A stretch of DNA of 64,000 nucleotides from Hydrogenophaga sp. RAC07 (lineage in GTDB: Bacteria; Pseudomonadota; Gammaproteobacteria; Burkholderiales; Burkholderiaceae_C). Below, piece by piece: positions 24,081-33,239 of the stretch (its first letter is position 1; every line of letters begins with the position of its first letter). The notes beneath the pieces are model-generated. The model was given only the letters and a program-made list of their open reading frames with translations, was not told the DNA's origin and searched no databases. The position numbers and the translations under genes were made by a program. The stretch is from contig NZ_CP016449.1 in NCBI RefSeq assembly GCF_001713375.1, positions 2,046,001-2,110,000 on the forward strand, read 5' to 3'.

Positions 24081-24998
24081 TCAGGCGCCTTTGGCAGCGG
24101 CCACCTGGGCAGCGACTTCGGCGGCGAAGTCATCCACCTTCTTCTCGATGCCCTCGCCCACCACGTACAGGGTGAAACCCTTGACGGTGGTGCCGGCGGC
24201 CTTGAGCATGGCTTCGACAGTCTGCTTGTCGTTCTTCACGAAAGACTGGTTGAACAGCGACACTTCCTTGAGGTACTTCTGCACAGCGCCGTCGATGCGC
24301 TTGGCCACGATCTCGGCGCTTTGTGCCGGCTTGCCGGCGGCCACGAGTTCCTTGTTGGCTTCGTCGGCCTTGGCCGTGGCCACCGAGCGTTCACGCTCGA
24401 TGAACTCGGCAGGCACGTCGTTGCTGGTCAGGGACACGGGCTTCATGGCAGCCACGTGCATGGCGACGTCCTTGGCAGCCGTCTCGTCACCGTCAAACTC
24501 CACCACCACACCGATGCGCGTGCCGTGCAGGTAGCCGGCCAGCTTGGAGGCACCGCTCCAGGCCTTGAAGCGGCGGAACGACATGTTCTCGCCGATCTTG
24601 CCGATCAGGCCCTTGCGCACGTCTTCCAGCGTGGGGCCGAAGCCGTCCTGGCTGTACGGCAGCGCGCCCAGCGCGGCCGCATCGGCGGGCTGGTGCTTGG
24701 CCACGAGTTGGGCTGCCGCGCTGGCCAGAGCCAGGAAGCTGTCGTTCTTGGTGACGAAGTCCGTTTCGCAGTTCACTTCGATCAGGCCACCGGTGGTGCC
24801 TTCGATGAAGCTGGCGACCACGCCTTCGGCGGTCACGCGGCTGGCGGCCTTGCCGGCCTTGGTGCCCAGCTTGACGCGCAGCAGCTCTTCGGCCTTGGCC
24901 ATGTCGCCGTCGGCTTCGGTCAGGGCTTTCTTGCACTCCATCATGGGGGCGTCGGTCTTGGCGCGCAGTTCAGCGACCATGCTTGCGGTAATTGCCAT
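24081..24998 (-). CDS. tsf: Translation elongation factor Ts
   Basis: A 305-residue EF-Ts that exchanges GDP for GTP on EF-Tu. The N-terminal UBA-like domain reads [20 protein letters not shown] with [12 protein letters not shown]. The TDFV-type core segment [19 protein letters not shown] is present, followed by the two-part dimerisation core and a C-terminal helix. The start ATG 24998 has AAGGAG at good spacing; the longer open frame upstream has no family support. It follows rpsB with a hairpin between them. Confidence 0.97.
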   Translation of the reverse strand: MAITASMVAELRAKTDAPMMECKKALTEADGDMAKAEELLRVKLGTKAGKAASRVTAEGVVASFIEGTTGGLIEVNCETDFVTKNDSFLALASAAAQLVAKHQPADAAALGALPYSQDGFGPTLEDVRKGLIGKIGENMSFRRFKAWSGASKLAGYLHGTRIGVVVEFDGDETAAKDVAMHVAAMKPVSLTSNDVPAEFIERERSVATAKADEANKELVAAGKPAQSAEIVAKRIDGAVQKYLKEVSLFNQSFVKNDKQTVEAMLKAAGTTVKGFTLYVVGEGIEKKVDDFAAEVAAQVAAAKGA

Positions 24999-25069
24999 CT
25001 GTGTTCTCCTTGGCGCCGCTTCGTCCCGTGGGCTGAAGTCGGCCATGTTCAATGATCGGTTTTCGGTGC

Positions 25070-25094
25070 GAAAAAGGGGCTCACGAGCCCCTCT
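25070..25094 (-). terminator. Hairpin with T-run between rpsB and tsf
   Basis: On the minus strand AGGGGCTC and GAGCCCCT form a tight stem followed by TTTTT, about 18 bp after the rpsB stop and about 70 bp before the tsf start. It looks like a rho-independent terminator that may let part of the transcript through, as is known between rpsB and tsf in Escherichia coli. Confidence 0.7.
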
Positions 25095-25112
25095 TTCATG
25101 GGAACAGCGCCT

Positions 25113-25868
25113 TCAAGCAGCGGTGTTTTCCTTGACTTCGACGAACTCGTCGGCGCCTTCGGCGGCGACAGCTTTCACGACGTCGTTGACGGCGTTGCTG
25201 CGGCCTTCCAGGATGGCGTCGGCAATGCCACGGGCGTACAGCGCCACGGCGCGCGCCGAGTCGTCGTTGCCGGGGATCACGTAGTCAATGCCCACCGGCG
25301 AGTGGTTGGTGTCAACCACGCCGACCAGCGGGATGCCCAGCTTCTGCGCTTCGAGCACGGCGATCTTGTGGAAGCCCACATCGATCACGAAGATGGCGTC
25401 GGGCAGCGCAGTCATGTCCTGAATGCCGCCGATGTCTTTTTCCAGCTTCTCCATTTCGCGGGAGAAGGTCAGCTGCTCTTTCTTGGTCATGCTGTCCAGG
25501 CCGCCTTCTTTCTGGGCCTGCATGTCCTTCAGACGCTTGATCGAGGTCTTGACCGTCTTGAAGTTGGTCAGCATGCCGCCGAGCCAGCGCTGGTCCACGA
25601 AAGGCACGCCGGCACGGCGGGCTTCCTGGGCCACGATGTCGCGCGACTGGCGCTTGGTACCCACCATCAGGATGGTGCCGCGGTTGGCGGAGAGTTGACG
25701 CACGAACTTGGCTGCGTCTTCGAACAGGGGCAGCGTCTTCTCGAGGTTGACGATGTGGATTTTGTTGCGGTGACCGAAGATGTACGGAGCCATCTTGGGG
25801 TTCCAGAAGCGGGTTTGGTGACCGAAATGGACACCAGCTTCCAGCATTTCGCGCATGGAGATTGACAT
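25113..25868 (-). CDS. rpsB: 30S ribosomal protein S2
   Basis: A 251-residue S2. The N terminus [19 protein letters not shown] is diagnostic. It is followed by [20 protein letters not shown], the coiled-coil protrusion (about residues 100-160) and [21 protein letters not shown]2 binds the 30S subunit late in assembly and is needed to bind S1. It heads the rpsB-tsf operon and has a leader of about 180 nt if the TATAAT near 26046 is used. Confidence 0.97.
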   Translation of the reverse strand: MSISMREMLEAGVHFGHQTRFWNPKMAPYIFGHRNKIHIVNLEKTLPLFEDAAKFVRQLSANRGTILMVGTKRQSRDIVAQEARRAGVPFVDQRWLGGMLTNFKTVKTSIKRLKDMQAQKEGGLDSMTKKEQLTFSREMEKLEKDIGGIQDMTALPDAIFVIDVGFHKIAVLEAQKLGIPLVGVVDTNHSPVGIDYVIPGNDDSARAVALYARGIADAILEGRSNAVNDVVKAVAAEGADEFVEVKENTAA

Positions 25869-26182
25869 GAGTTAACTTTCCAGAGGTTGAGTCTAAAATC
25901 CAGCCCCGATCGCCTGTTGGCCCTCAAATCGCCAGTTTTCACTGGCCATTCGATCGCCGCAGGCAACACCCGGTTGGGCTGGTTTGCGATTTGCCTTGCA
26001 GCGTTGGCGAAACAGCCGTTCCACCACCACCTGCAAAGCCAGTCGATTATAGCAGTCCGTCTCCTCCCCTCCGCCTTTGTCGTCGGGTGTGCCGAATCAG
26101 CGCACACGCCGGCTTTTTGTCTCGCCGGCCTTTCAGGCCGCCTGCCGCCGCCCGGCACAATGCAGCTTTCTGGGAGCACGGT
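25869..26182. other. Divergent intergenic region between rpsB and the flavoprotein gene
   Basis: 314 bp with no convincing gene. It holds a candidate rpsB promoter (TATAAT at 26051-26046 on the minus strand) and the rpsB leader. On the plus side it holds the upstream region of the flavoenzyme, with a GCCGG / CCGGC pair around 26109-26130. No known ribosomal-protein leader motif was recognised with confidence. Confidence 0.6.
26046..26051 (-). promoter_or_regulatory. Candidate -10 element of the rpsB promoter
   Basis: Perfect TATAAT on the minus strand, about 180 bp upstream of rpsB. No good -35 hexamer is visible at 16-18 bp, so support is the -10 match and the position only. Confidence 0.45.
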
Positions 26183-27475
26183 TTGAAAATCGCGGTGGTC
26201 GGAGCAGGGGTGGTGGGCATCGCCTGCGCGCATGAGTTGTCGCTGGACGGTCACGAGGTGACGGTGTTCGAGCGGCGCAGCACAGTGGCCGAAGAAGCCA
26301 GTTTTGCCAGCGGAGCGCTCATGGCCCCGGGTTGGACCGCCCCCTGGAATCCGGACGAGCGGAAACTAGGATGGCCCTGGTCGACGGGGAGCGACGGACT
26401 CCAGCTCGCCCGCCTGCCCCGAGGCAGCGAATGGAGCTGGCTCTGGCAGTGGCGTCAGGCGCACCAGGGCGCGCAACTCGCGGCCGTCCAGGAACAGATC
26501 CACCGCCTGGTGCGTTACAACCAGGAGCGGCTGCAAGACATCACGGACCAGTACCAGCTGGAACACGACCGCAGCCACGGCATGCTGGTGCTGCTGAGAA
26601 CCCAACACGATGCCAGCCTGGCACAAGCGCCCCTGCAGCAATTGCGCGATTTGGGGCTGCCTGTCAAGGCACTCACGGCCGACGAAGCGCGTGCGCTTGA
26701 GCCCGCGCTCAGCACCGACACCGCCTTGCATGGCGCCATCGAACTGGGTGGTGCAGCGGTGGCCAATTGCCGCGAATTTGCGGTGTTGCTGCGCGCGCAG
26801 GCCCAACAATCGGGTTGCCACTTCGAGTTCAACACCATCGTGAGCCGCGTGGAAGCGCTGGCACCGGCAGGCTTCAAGCTGGAGCTGGTGCACACCTCAT
26901 CTCACCCCGACAACGGCGGCGCCGCCGCGCAAGCTCAGCGGTTTGACGCCGTGGTGATTTGCGCCGGAGCCGCCAGCGCAGGTTTGCTGACCCCGCTGGG
27001 CCTGAAGGTGCCGCTTCAATCCGTGCGGGGTCATTCGCTGAGCGCAGCGGTGCGGGAACCGATGGACGCACCCCAATCTGCGGTGCTCGACGCACGCCAC
27101 GGGGTGTCGATTGCCCGCCTGGGCCAACGTGTGCGCGTGGCGGGCGGCCGCGAATGGGGCCGCGAATCCAGCATGCCTTCCAAAGCCGGGCTGCAGCGCC
27201 TCTACCGTGCGTTGTCCGACTGGTTTCCTGGCGCGGTTCGGCTGGGTGGGCCCGCAGGCAACGTTCAGGAATGGTGCGGTGCCCAGGCCACGCTGCCCGA
27301 CGGCGCCCCCCTGATCGGCGCGAGTCGGCTGCCAGGCCTCTGGTTGAACCTGGGTCACGGCCCGTGTGGCTGGTCCATGGCCTGCGGCGCAGGCCGCGTG
27401 CTGGCGGACCAGATCGGCGGGCGCGCCCCCGACCTCACGCTCATCCAGTGTTCGCCCCAACGCTACGGCATCTGA
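26183..27475 (+). CDS. DadA-like FAD-dependent D-amino-acid dehydrogenase / oxidoreductase
   Basis: A 430-residue protein of the DAO/DadA fold. The dinucleotide-binding N terminus is KIAVVGAGVVGIACAHEL with FERR at the end of beta 2. A conserved segment ASGALMAPGWTAPW follows, and the C-terminal FAD contact reads LWLNLGHGPCGWSMACGAGR. DadA enzymes oxidise D-amino acids (mainly D-alanine) at the membrane and pass electrons to quinone. The substrate here cannot be fixed from sequence. The start is TTG at 26183: it gives the family N terminus right at the Rossmann strand and has GGGAG about eight bases upstream. It is followed 14 bp later by the NAD(P)HX repair gene. Confidence 0.85.
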   Translation: MKIAVVGAGVVGIACAHELSLDGHEVTVFERRSTVAEEASFASGALMAPGWTAPWNPDERKLGWPWSTGSDGLQLARLPRGSEWSWLWQWRQAHQGAQLAAVQEQIHRLVRYNQERLQDITDQYQLEHDRSHGMLVLLRTQHDASLAQAPLQQLRDLGLPVKALTADEARALEPALSTDTALHGAIELGGAAVANCREFAVLLRAQAQQSGCHFEFNTIVSRVEALAPAGFKLELVHTSSHPDNGGAAAQAQRFDAVVICAGAASAGLLTPLGLKVPLQSVRGHSLSAAVREPMDAPQSAVLDARHGVSIARLGQRVRVAGGREWGRESSMPSKAGLQRLYRALSDWFPGAVRLGGPAGNVQEWCGAQATLPDGAPLIGASRLPGLWLNLGHGPCGWSMACGAGRVLADQIGGRAPDLTLIQCSPQRYGI

Positions 27476-27489
27476 GCCAGACTCTGGCC

Positions 27490-29058
27490 ATGCGATCCAT
27501 CAACGGCCACCAACGCGAACTCCTGCACGGAACCACCGCCACGCGAAGCTTGGAACGTGCGGCGCAGGCGGCTCTGCCTGCGCACACCCTGATGGCGCGT
27601 GCTGGTCTGGCCGTGGCCCGGCTCGCGCGGGCGCTGGCGCCGCACGCGCGTTGCATCTGGGTGGCCTGCGGACCGGGCAACAACGGCGGAGACGGCCTGG
27701 TCGCGGCCACGCACCTGCACCGCTGGGCCGAGAGCACCGGCCTGCAGGTGGTCGTCACCCATCCGCCTGGAGCGCAGGTCGATGCAATCCAGTTGCCGCC
27801 AGACGCGGCGCAGGCCTTGTCCGACGCTCGATCCGCTGGCGTGCTCATCCAGCCCGGACCGCCTGCGTCGTTCGATCTCGCCATCGATGCCTTGCTGGGC
27901 ATCGGCGTCACGCGTCCCCTGGAGGGAACCCTGGCCCTCTGGACACGGATGTTGCGCACCACCAGCGCGCCCGTGTTGTGCGTGGATCTGCCCAGCGGGC
28001 TGCAGGCCGACACCGGAGCGCTGATGGCCGTTGACGACGCCGTGCCGAGAACCTTCGAGACCCCGCAACCTGGCCCGCGCCACACCCTCTCGCTGCTGAC
28101 GCTGAAGCCCGGTCTGTTCACCCACCAGGGCCGGGATGCTGCTGGTCGGGTGTGGTTTGATGAACTGGGTGTCGCCCCCGACGACACAGTGCATGTGACC
28201 GCCTGGCTCGCTGGCCAGGCACCACCCACCGATGCCCGCGCACGCAGAGCGCATGCCAGCCACAAAGGCAGCTTTGGCGATGTGGTCGTGGTGGGCGGCC
28301 AGGGCATTGCCTCCCACGGCGCCGGCATGACCGGGGCTGCGGTGCTGGCGGCGCGCGCGGCGCTGCACGCAGGTGCCGGGCGGGTGTTCGTCGGCCTACT
28401 GGAAGCCGGGTCGACGAACGAAACCGCCTGGGACCCGGTGTGTCCGGAACTGATGTTTCGCCGGCCAGCCGCTGTGTTGGACGCAGCATGGCTGCAACAG
28501 GCCAGCGTGGTCTGCGGTTGCGGCGGTGGCACCTCGGTGGCGGCGGTGTTGCCACATTTGCTGTCCATCGCCACCCAGTTGGTGCTGGATGCCGATGCAC
28601 TCAATGCGGTGGCCAACGACGAGGCACTGCACAGCCAGCTGGCCCATCGGCAGAGCCGAGGCTGGTCCACCGTGCTCACGCCCCACCCACTGGAAGCCGC
28701 CCGGCTCCTGGGCTGCAGCACGAGGCAGATCATGGCCGACCGCTTGCTGGCGGCGCAAACCATCGCCGACCGGTTTCAAGTGGTGTGTGTGCTGAAGGGG
28801 TCGGGCACGGTGGTGACGGCCCCGCGCGAGATTCCCCGCATCAACCCCACTGGCAACGCTGCGCTGTCCACGGCAGGCACGGGCGATGTGCTGGCGGGCA
28901 TGATCGGCGCCGCACTGGCCGGATCGGCCATGTCACCAGCCAACGTGCTGGACCGGGTGTGCAGCGCCGTTTTTCAACACGGCTGGCTGGCAGACCATTG
29001 GACAGGTCCAAGCCTGGTGGCAGGCGAACTGGCCCGCCGTGTCAGTCCCGTGGCCTGA
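27490..29058 (+). CDS. nnr: Fused NAD(P)H-hydrate epimerase / ADP-dependent dehydratase
   Basis: A 522-residue two-domain protein that repairs hydrated NADH and NADPH. The N-terminal epimerase domain (about 1-220) shows IWVACGPGNNGGDGLVAATH and VLCVDLPSGLQADTG. The C-terminal ribokinase-like dehydratase domain (about 255-520) shows KGSFGDVVVVGGQGI, LVLDADALNAVAN, VLTPHPLEAARLLG and the nucleotide-site NAALSTAGTGDVLAGMIGAA. This fusion is common in bacteria (Nnr/YjeF). ATG 27490 fits the epimerase N terminus. It probably forms a unit with the upstream flavoenzyme and is convergent with the YggT gene. Confidence 0.93.
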   Translation: MRSINGHQRELLHGTTATRSLERAAQAALPAHTLMARAGLAVARLARALAPHARCIWVACGPGNNGGDGLVAATHLHRWAESTGLQVVVTHPPGAQVDAIQLPPDAAQALSDARSAGVLIQPGPPASFDLAIDALLGIGVTRPLEGTLALWTRMLRTTSAPVLCVDLPSGLQADTGALMAVDDAVPRTFETPQPGPRHTLSLLTLKPGLFTHQGRDAAGRVWFDELGVAPDDTVHVTAWLAGQAPPTDARARRAHASHKGSFGDVVVVGGQGIASHGAGMTGAAVLAARAALHAGAGRVFVGLLEAGSTNETAWDPVCPELMFRRPAAVLDAAWLQQASVVCGCGGGTSVAAVLPHLLSIATQLVLDADALNAVANDEALHSQLAHRQSRGWSTVLTPHPLEAARLLGCSTRQIMADRLLAAQTIADRFQVVCVLKGSGTVVTAPREIPRINPTGNAALSTAGTGDVLAGMIGAALAGSAMSPANVLDRVCSAVFQHGWLADHWTGPSLVAGELARRVSPVA

Positions 29059-29069
29059 CAGGCGCAGGT

Positions 29070-29621
29070 TCAGCCCAGCAACATCAAGCCGACCTGCAGC
29101 AGGATGATGAGCACCAGCACCGACAAGTCGACGCCCCCCACCAGGGGAATCACGCGCCGTATCGGGCGCAGCAAAGGCGACACCAACCGATCCAGCGTGG
29201 CCATCACCGGCGACTGAGGCTGCACCCACGACAGGATCGCGTAGCCGATCAGCAAGATCATCAGACCTTGCAGCACGGTGCGCACCAGAATGCGCAACGC
29301 CATCGTGAGGATGGTGATCACCCAGGTGGCGGGCGACACGGAAAGCTCCGACACCCCGGTCGCCAGCATCAACCAGATGCCGCCGTAGGCCAGGGCCAGC
29401 AGGACTGCCGACAACAGGCTGCCCCAATCGACCCGGCTTTGCGCCAGCGCGCGCGGCAGGATGCGTCGCACCGGCTGAACCAGCCAGTCGGTCACAGCGA
29501 TGGCAAAGCGCCCCGGCTGGGCCGACATGTGCACTCGCAAGTGGTTCATCCAGGCGCGCAACAGGGCCATCGCCATCAAAAAGAAGAACAGGGTTTCGAG
29601 CAGAAAAAAGACGATGCGCAT
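29070..29621 (-). CDS. YggT-family membrane protein
   Basis: A 183-residue protein made of two related hydrophobic halves, each with paired membrane helices and the family segment with Trp/Pro before the second helix (AQPGRFAIAVTDWLVQPVRR; LDRLVSPLLRPIRRVIPLVG). That duplicated pattern is the YggT family. The biochemical function is unknown; homologues are linked to osmotic stress or cell division in other organisms. It lies 52 bp downstream of the amidotransferase gene on the same strand and is convergent with the repair gene. Confidence 0.85.
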   Translation of the reverse strand: MRIVFFLLETLFFFLMAMALLRAWMNHLRVHMSAQPGRFAIAVTDWLVQPVRRILPRALAQSRVDWGSLLSAVLLALAYGGIWLMLATGVSELSVSPATWVITILTMALRILVRTVLQGLMILLIGYAILSWVQPQSPVMATLDRLVSPLLRPIRRVIPLVGGVDLSVLVLIILLQVGLMLLG

Positions 29622-29673
29622 GCGGTGCAGGTCCAGTGGGGATGTGGGTGGGGGTGAACGCAGCGGGGTGGGG

Positions 29674-30654
29674 TCAAACGCCCAGTCGCAACGGCGGCTT
29701 GGGCGCGCGGGGATCCGGCTCCAGCCCGGCGGCCAGACGGATCATGGCCGCCTCGCGTGAAGCCTCCAGGAAGTCCAGCATGATGGGCGAGCTGTCGGCC
29801 AAGGCATGCCGCCCGTGGTGGAACTCCGGGTGCCACTGCACGCCGCGCGCATAGGCATCGCCCGTCCAGCGGATCGCTTCCACCAATCCGTCCAGCGTCG
29901 ACACCGCCTCCACCACCATGCCTTTGCCCAGCTCCGCCACCGCCTGGTGGTGGATGCTGGTCACGCGCAATTGCGACGCTTGGGGATAGAGCTTGGTCAA
30001 TGCCGTGCCTTGCAGGAAGGTCACGTCGTGTTCAAGCTGGTCGTACAGATCGGTGTCCACGTGGGCGTGGGCGGCCGGGCACTGCGTGGGAATGTCCTGG
30101 TAGAGCGTGCCGCCGAACGCCACATTGAGCAGCTGCGCACCGCGGCACACGCCCAGCACCGGCTTTTTCTGCGCAAGAAACGTTCTGAGCAGGGCCAGTT
30201 CGTACTTGTCGCGCACCACATCGCCCTGCCAACGCGGGTCGATGGGAGCCTGTCCGTAAGTTTGTGGAGCCACATCGGCCCCTCCCTGCAACACCAGCGC
30301 ATCGAGCTCCTGCACCACATGCTCCACCTTGAGGTGGCGTGCCGCGTGTTTGCTGTCGTGCGCGACCGCAGGCACCATGAAGGCGATGGCGCCGTGTTCC
30401 ATGATCCAGTGCGCCAGCGACTGCTCGATGTACTGCAGGTTCTTGTTGCGAAACCCCAGCTCCGAGGGCACCTGATACAGCAAGCGTGCCGACACGCCGA
30501 TGCGCAGCGGACGCTCGGTGGGCAACGAGGCGCCTTTGGCCACACGCTTCTTCACCGGGACCGACCTCACCCGCCTCACTGAAGGGGCTTCCAACGCGGC
30601 CGACGATGACGAAGTCTTTTTCAATGCAGTGCTCACGACGTTCGTGACGCTCAA
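29674..30654 (-). CDS. Class I glutamine amidotransferase-like (peptidase C26, PuuD-type) hydrolase
   Basis: A 326-residue protein. From about residue 50 it matches gamma-glutamyl-GABA hydrolases (peptidase C26). It has LRIGVSARLLYQVPSELG, then LVLQGGADVAPQTYGQAP, the nucleophile elbow VLGVCRGAQLLNVAFGGTL (Cys), and the His/Glu pair GVQWHPEFHHG. PuuD-type enzymes cleave gamma-glutamyl-GABA in putrescine breakdown, but no other puu genes are nearby, so the substrate is open. The first about 48 residues are a basic Ser/Ala/Lys/Arg-rich extension outside the family domain. The start is uncertain: a TTG overlaps the rnr stop, and GTG 30636 or TTG 30624 are alternatives. Confidence 0.83.
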   Translation of the reverse strand: MSVTNVVSTALKKTSSSSAALEAPSVRRVRSVPVKKRVAKGASLPTERPLRIGVSARLLYQVPSELGFRNKNLQYIEQSLAHWIMEHGAIAFMVPAVAHDSKHAARHLKVEHVVQELDALVLQGGADVAPQTYGQAPIDPRWQGDVVRDKYELALLRTFLAQKKPVLGVCRGAQLLNVAFGGTLYQDIPTQCPAAHAHVDTDLYDQLEHDVTFLQGTALTKLYPQASQLRVTSIHHQAVAELGKGMVVEAVSTLDGLVEAIRWTGDAYARGVQWHPEFHHGRHALADSSPIMLDFLEASREAAMIRLAAGLEPDPRAPKPPLRLGV

Positions 30655-32951
30655 CGCCGGCTTTTGCGGGGCTGGTTGGCGGTGCTGCGGGCAGCCCCCC
30701 GGTCCGACTTCTTGCTTGCAGCCTTCTTGCCCGTCGTTTTGGCTTCCGAGACAGGGGCACGAGGTGCCCGATCGGGACGGCCCGCAACGACGGTTTCGGT
30801 GGCACGGCCTCGGTGGGCCTTGCCGCCACGCCCTGCACCAGCAGCGCCTTCCGCAGCACCGGTCTGACCTGTCTTGTCGCGCATCGCGCGCAACACCAGG
30901 TCGTCGTCACCACTCACCAAACGGAAGTCGATGCGCCGACCGTCCAGATCCACACGGCTCACCTGCACCTGCACGCGGCTGCCCAACGCGTAACGGATAC
31001 CGGTGCGTTCACCGCGCAATTCCTGGCGCGCTTCGTCAAAGCGGAAATACTCGCCACCGAGTTCGGTGATGTGAACCAGGCCTTCAACGTACATGGCGTC
31101 CAGCGTGACGAAAAGACCAAAGCTGGTGACCGAACTCACGACACCACTGAATTCCTCGCCCAGGTGCTCGCGCATGTATTTGCACTTGAGCCAGGCTTCC
31201 ACATCCCTGCTGGCCTCGTCGGCGCGGCGTTCGTTGGCACTGCAGTGCAGGCCAGCGGCCTGCCACGCCAGCGTGTCCACCGAGGGCTTCTTTGCAACCT
31301 CGCCCACCGCCAGCGGTTTGGCGCGGCTGGCCAGGCGTTTGCTCAGCTTGGCGTGCGCCTCACCCGGCGTGGGCAAGGCCGGCAATTCGTAGCGTTTGCG
31401 CGCCAGGATCGCCTTGATCACGCGGTGCACCAGCAGGTCCGGGTAGCGGCGGATCGGGCTGGTGAAGTGGGTGTAGGCCTCGAACGCCAGCCCGAAGTGG
31501 CCGCTGTTGATCGGGGTGTAGATCGCCTGCTGCATGGAGCGCAGCAGCATCGTGTGGATCTGTTGCGACTCGGGACGGTCCTTCGTGGCTGCCGCGATCT
31601 TCTGGAAATCGGCCGGCTTGGGGTTGTCGCCAATGGTCTGCGAAACACCCATGGCCTTCAGGTAGTTGCGCAGGATCTCCTGCTTCTCGGGCGTGGGGCC
31701 TTCGTGCACACGGAAAAGTCCGGTGTGTTTGCCTTCGCTGATGAAATCCGCCGAGCAGACGTTGGCCGCCAGCATCGCTTCTTCAATCACCTTGTGCGCA
31801 TCGTTGCGGGTGCGCGGAATGATCTTCTCGATGCGGCCCGACTCGTCACAAACGATCTGTGTTTCGGTGGTCTCGAAGTCCACCGCGCCGCGTTCGCCAC
31901 GCGCCGCCAGCAGCGCACGGTACACGTCGTGCAGGTTGAGAAGGTAAGGCACGAGCGCCTTGCGCTGGCTGGCCTCGGGGCCGCGCGTGTTCTGCAGGAT
32001 GGCCGCGACTTCGGTGTATGTGAATCGCGCGTGGCTGAACATCACCGCTGGATAGAACTGGTAGGCGTGCACCTCGCCCTTGGCATTGACCAGCATGTCG
32101 CACACCATGCACAGTCGCTCAACTCCGGGGTTGAGCGAACACAGACCGTTGGAGAGTTTTTCCGGCAGCATGGGAATCACACGGCGCGGAAAATACACCG
32201 ACGTGGCGCGGTCGTAGGCGTCGATGTCGATCGCAGAGCCGGTCTGCACATAGTTGCTCACGTCAGCGATCGCCACCAGCAAACGCCAGCCCTTGCCTTT
32301 GCCCACCTTGGCCGGCTCGCAGTACACGGCATCGTCAAAATCGCGCGCATCTTCGCCGTCGATGGTGACCAGGGGCACATCGCGCAGGTCCACACGGCCT
32401 TTGTGGTCCGCTGCCCGCACATGGTCGGGCAGTGCGCGGGCCTGGGCCATCGCTGCGTCGGAAAACTCGTGTGGCACGCCATACTTGCGAACGGCAATTT
32501 CGATTTCCATGCCGGGGTCGTCGATCTCGCCCAGCACCTCTTTCACACGCCCCACAGGCTGCCCGTACAGCGCGGGCGGCTCGGTGAGTTGCACCACCAC
32601 CACCTGGCCCGGCTTGGCCGAACCGGTGGCGCCTTTGGGGATCAACACATCCTGCCCGTAGCGTTTGTCCTCGGGCGCCACCAGCCACACACCGCTCTCT
32701 TGCAGCAGGCGGCCAATGATCGGCGAATCGGAGCGTTCGACGATTTCCGTGACGCGTCCTTCGGGACGGCCCTTGCGGTCAAGGCGCACGATACGGGCCT
32801 TGACCCGGTCCTTGTGCAACACCGCCCGCATCTCGTTGGAAGGCAGATAAATATCGGCCTGACCATCGTCACGGATCACAAAACCATGGCCGTCCCGATG
32901 ACCGGAGACGACACCTTCATATTCGGCCAACAGGCTGTTTTTTTCGTTCAC
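30651..32951 (-). CDS. rnr: Ribonuclease R, short N terminus
   Basis: A 766-residue RNase R/VacB-type 3'-5' exoribonuclease that degrades structured RNA. The cold-shock domains start almost at once (GVVSGHRDGHGFVIRDDG). The RNB domain has the metal-binding acidic cluster TIDGEDARDFDDAVYCEP and HFGLAFEAYTHFTSPIRRYP. An S1 domain follows (about 615-700) and then a basic Ala/Lys/Arg/Gly tail. The winged-helix domain that precedes the cold-shock domains in many RNase R proteins is absent. The open frame continues upstream only through the tRNA-Leu gene, so it cannot be real protein there. GTG 32951 (VNEKNSLLAEYEG) is the best start, with AGAGAAAAA upstream. Confidence 0.93.
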   Translation of the reverse strand: MNEKNSLLAEYEGVVSGHRDGHGFVIRDDGQADIYLPSNEMRAVLHKDRVKARIVRLDRKGRPEGRVTEIVERSDSPIIGRLLQESGVWLVAPEDKRYGQDVLIPKGATGSAKPGQVVVVQLTEPPALYGQPVGRVKEVLGEIDDPGMEIEIAVRKYGVPHEFSDAAMAQARALPDHVRAADHKGRVDLRDVPLVTIDGEDARDFDDAVYCEPAKVGKGKGWRLLVAIADVSNYVQTGSAIDIDAYDRATSVYFPRRVIPMLPEKLSNGLCSLNPGVERLCMVCDMLVNAKGEVHAYQFYPAVMFSHARFTYTEVAAILQNTRGPEASQRKALVPYLLNLHDVYRALLAARGERGAVDFETTETQIVCDESGRIEKIIPRTRNDAHKVIEEAMLAANVCSADFISEGKHTGLFRVHEGPTPEKQEILRNYLKAMGVSQTIGDNPKPADFQKIAAATKDRPESQQIHTMLLRSMQQAIYTPINSGHFGLAFEAYTHFTSPIRRYPDLLVHRVIKAILARKRYELPALPTPGEAHAKLSKRLASRAKPLAVGEVAKKPSVDTLAWQAAGLHCSANERRADEASRDVEAWLKCKYMREHLGEEFSGVVSSVTSFGLFVTLDAMYVEGLVHITELGGEYFRFDEARQELRGERTGIRYALGSRVQVQVSRVDLDGRRIDFRLVSGDDDLVLRAMRDKTGQTGAAEGAAGAGRGGKAHRGRATETVVAGRPDRAPRAPVSEAKTTGKKAASKKSDRGAARSTANQPRKSRR

Positions 32952-32962
32952 TTTTTCTCTGC

Positions 32963-32968
32963 TATAAT
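32963..32968 (+). promoter_or_regulatory. -10 element of the tRNA-Leu promoter
   Basis: Perfect TATAAT ending 17 bp before the first base of tRNA-Leu, the right distance for a stable-RNA promoter. A clear -35 hexamer is not visible in the T-rich stretch before it. The divergent rnr start lies 12 bp away, so the two promoters overlap. Confidence 0.65.
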
Positions 32969-32985
32969 TGCGTTTTTCCTGAAAT

Positions 32986-33070
<85 letters not shown>

Positions 33071-33075
33071 ATCAT

Positions 33076-33112
33076 AAAGGCTTGCAAACGTGATGTTTGC
33101 AAGCCTTTTTCT
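33076..33112 (+). terminator. Rho-independent terminator of tRNA-Leu
   Basis: An inverted repeat (half-site AAAGGCTTGCAAAC, loop GTGAT) lies 6 bp after the tRNA and is followed by TTTTTC and further T residues. A textbook intrinsic terminator. Confidence 0.9.
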
Positions 33113-33161
33113 TTTGTCTCAACGCAAGCAAGCGAAGAATCGCTCGCCGACGCGCTGATCA

Positions 33162-33184
33162 CATGCTGCGAAATTCGCAGCATG
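33162..33184. repeat. Inverted repeat between tRNA-Leu terminator and rimO 3' end
   Basis: A 10-bp perfect inverted repeat (CATGCTGCGA / TCGCAGCATG, loop AAT). It lies about 55 bp past the rimO stop on the minus strand and may end that transcript, although no T-run follows it. Confidence 0.5.
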
Positions 33185-33239
33185 CATGGCTGAACAGTTG
33201 CCGCGCTGCCTGGGGTCACCAAGAGGCGGGCCTGCGTCA

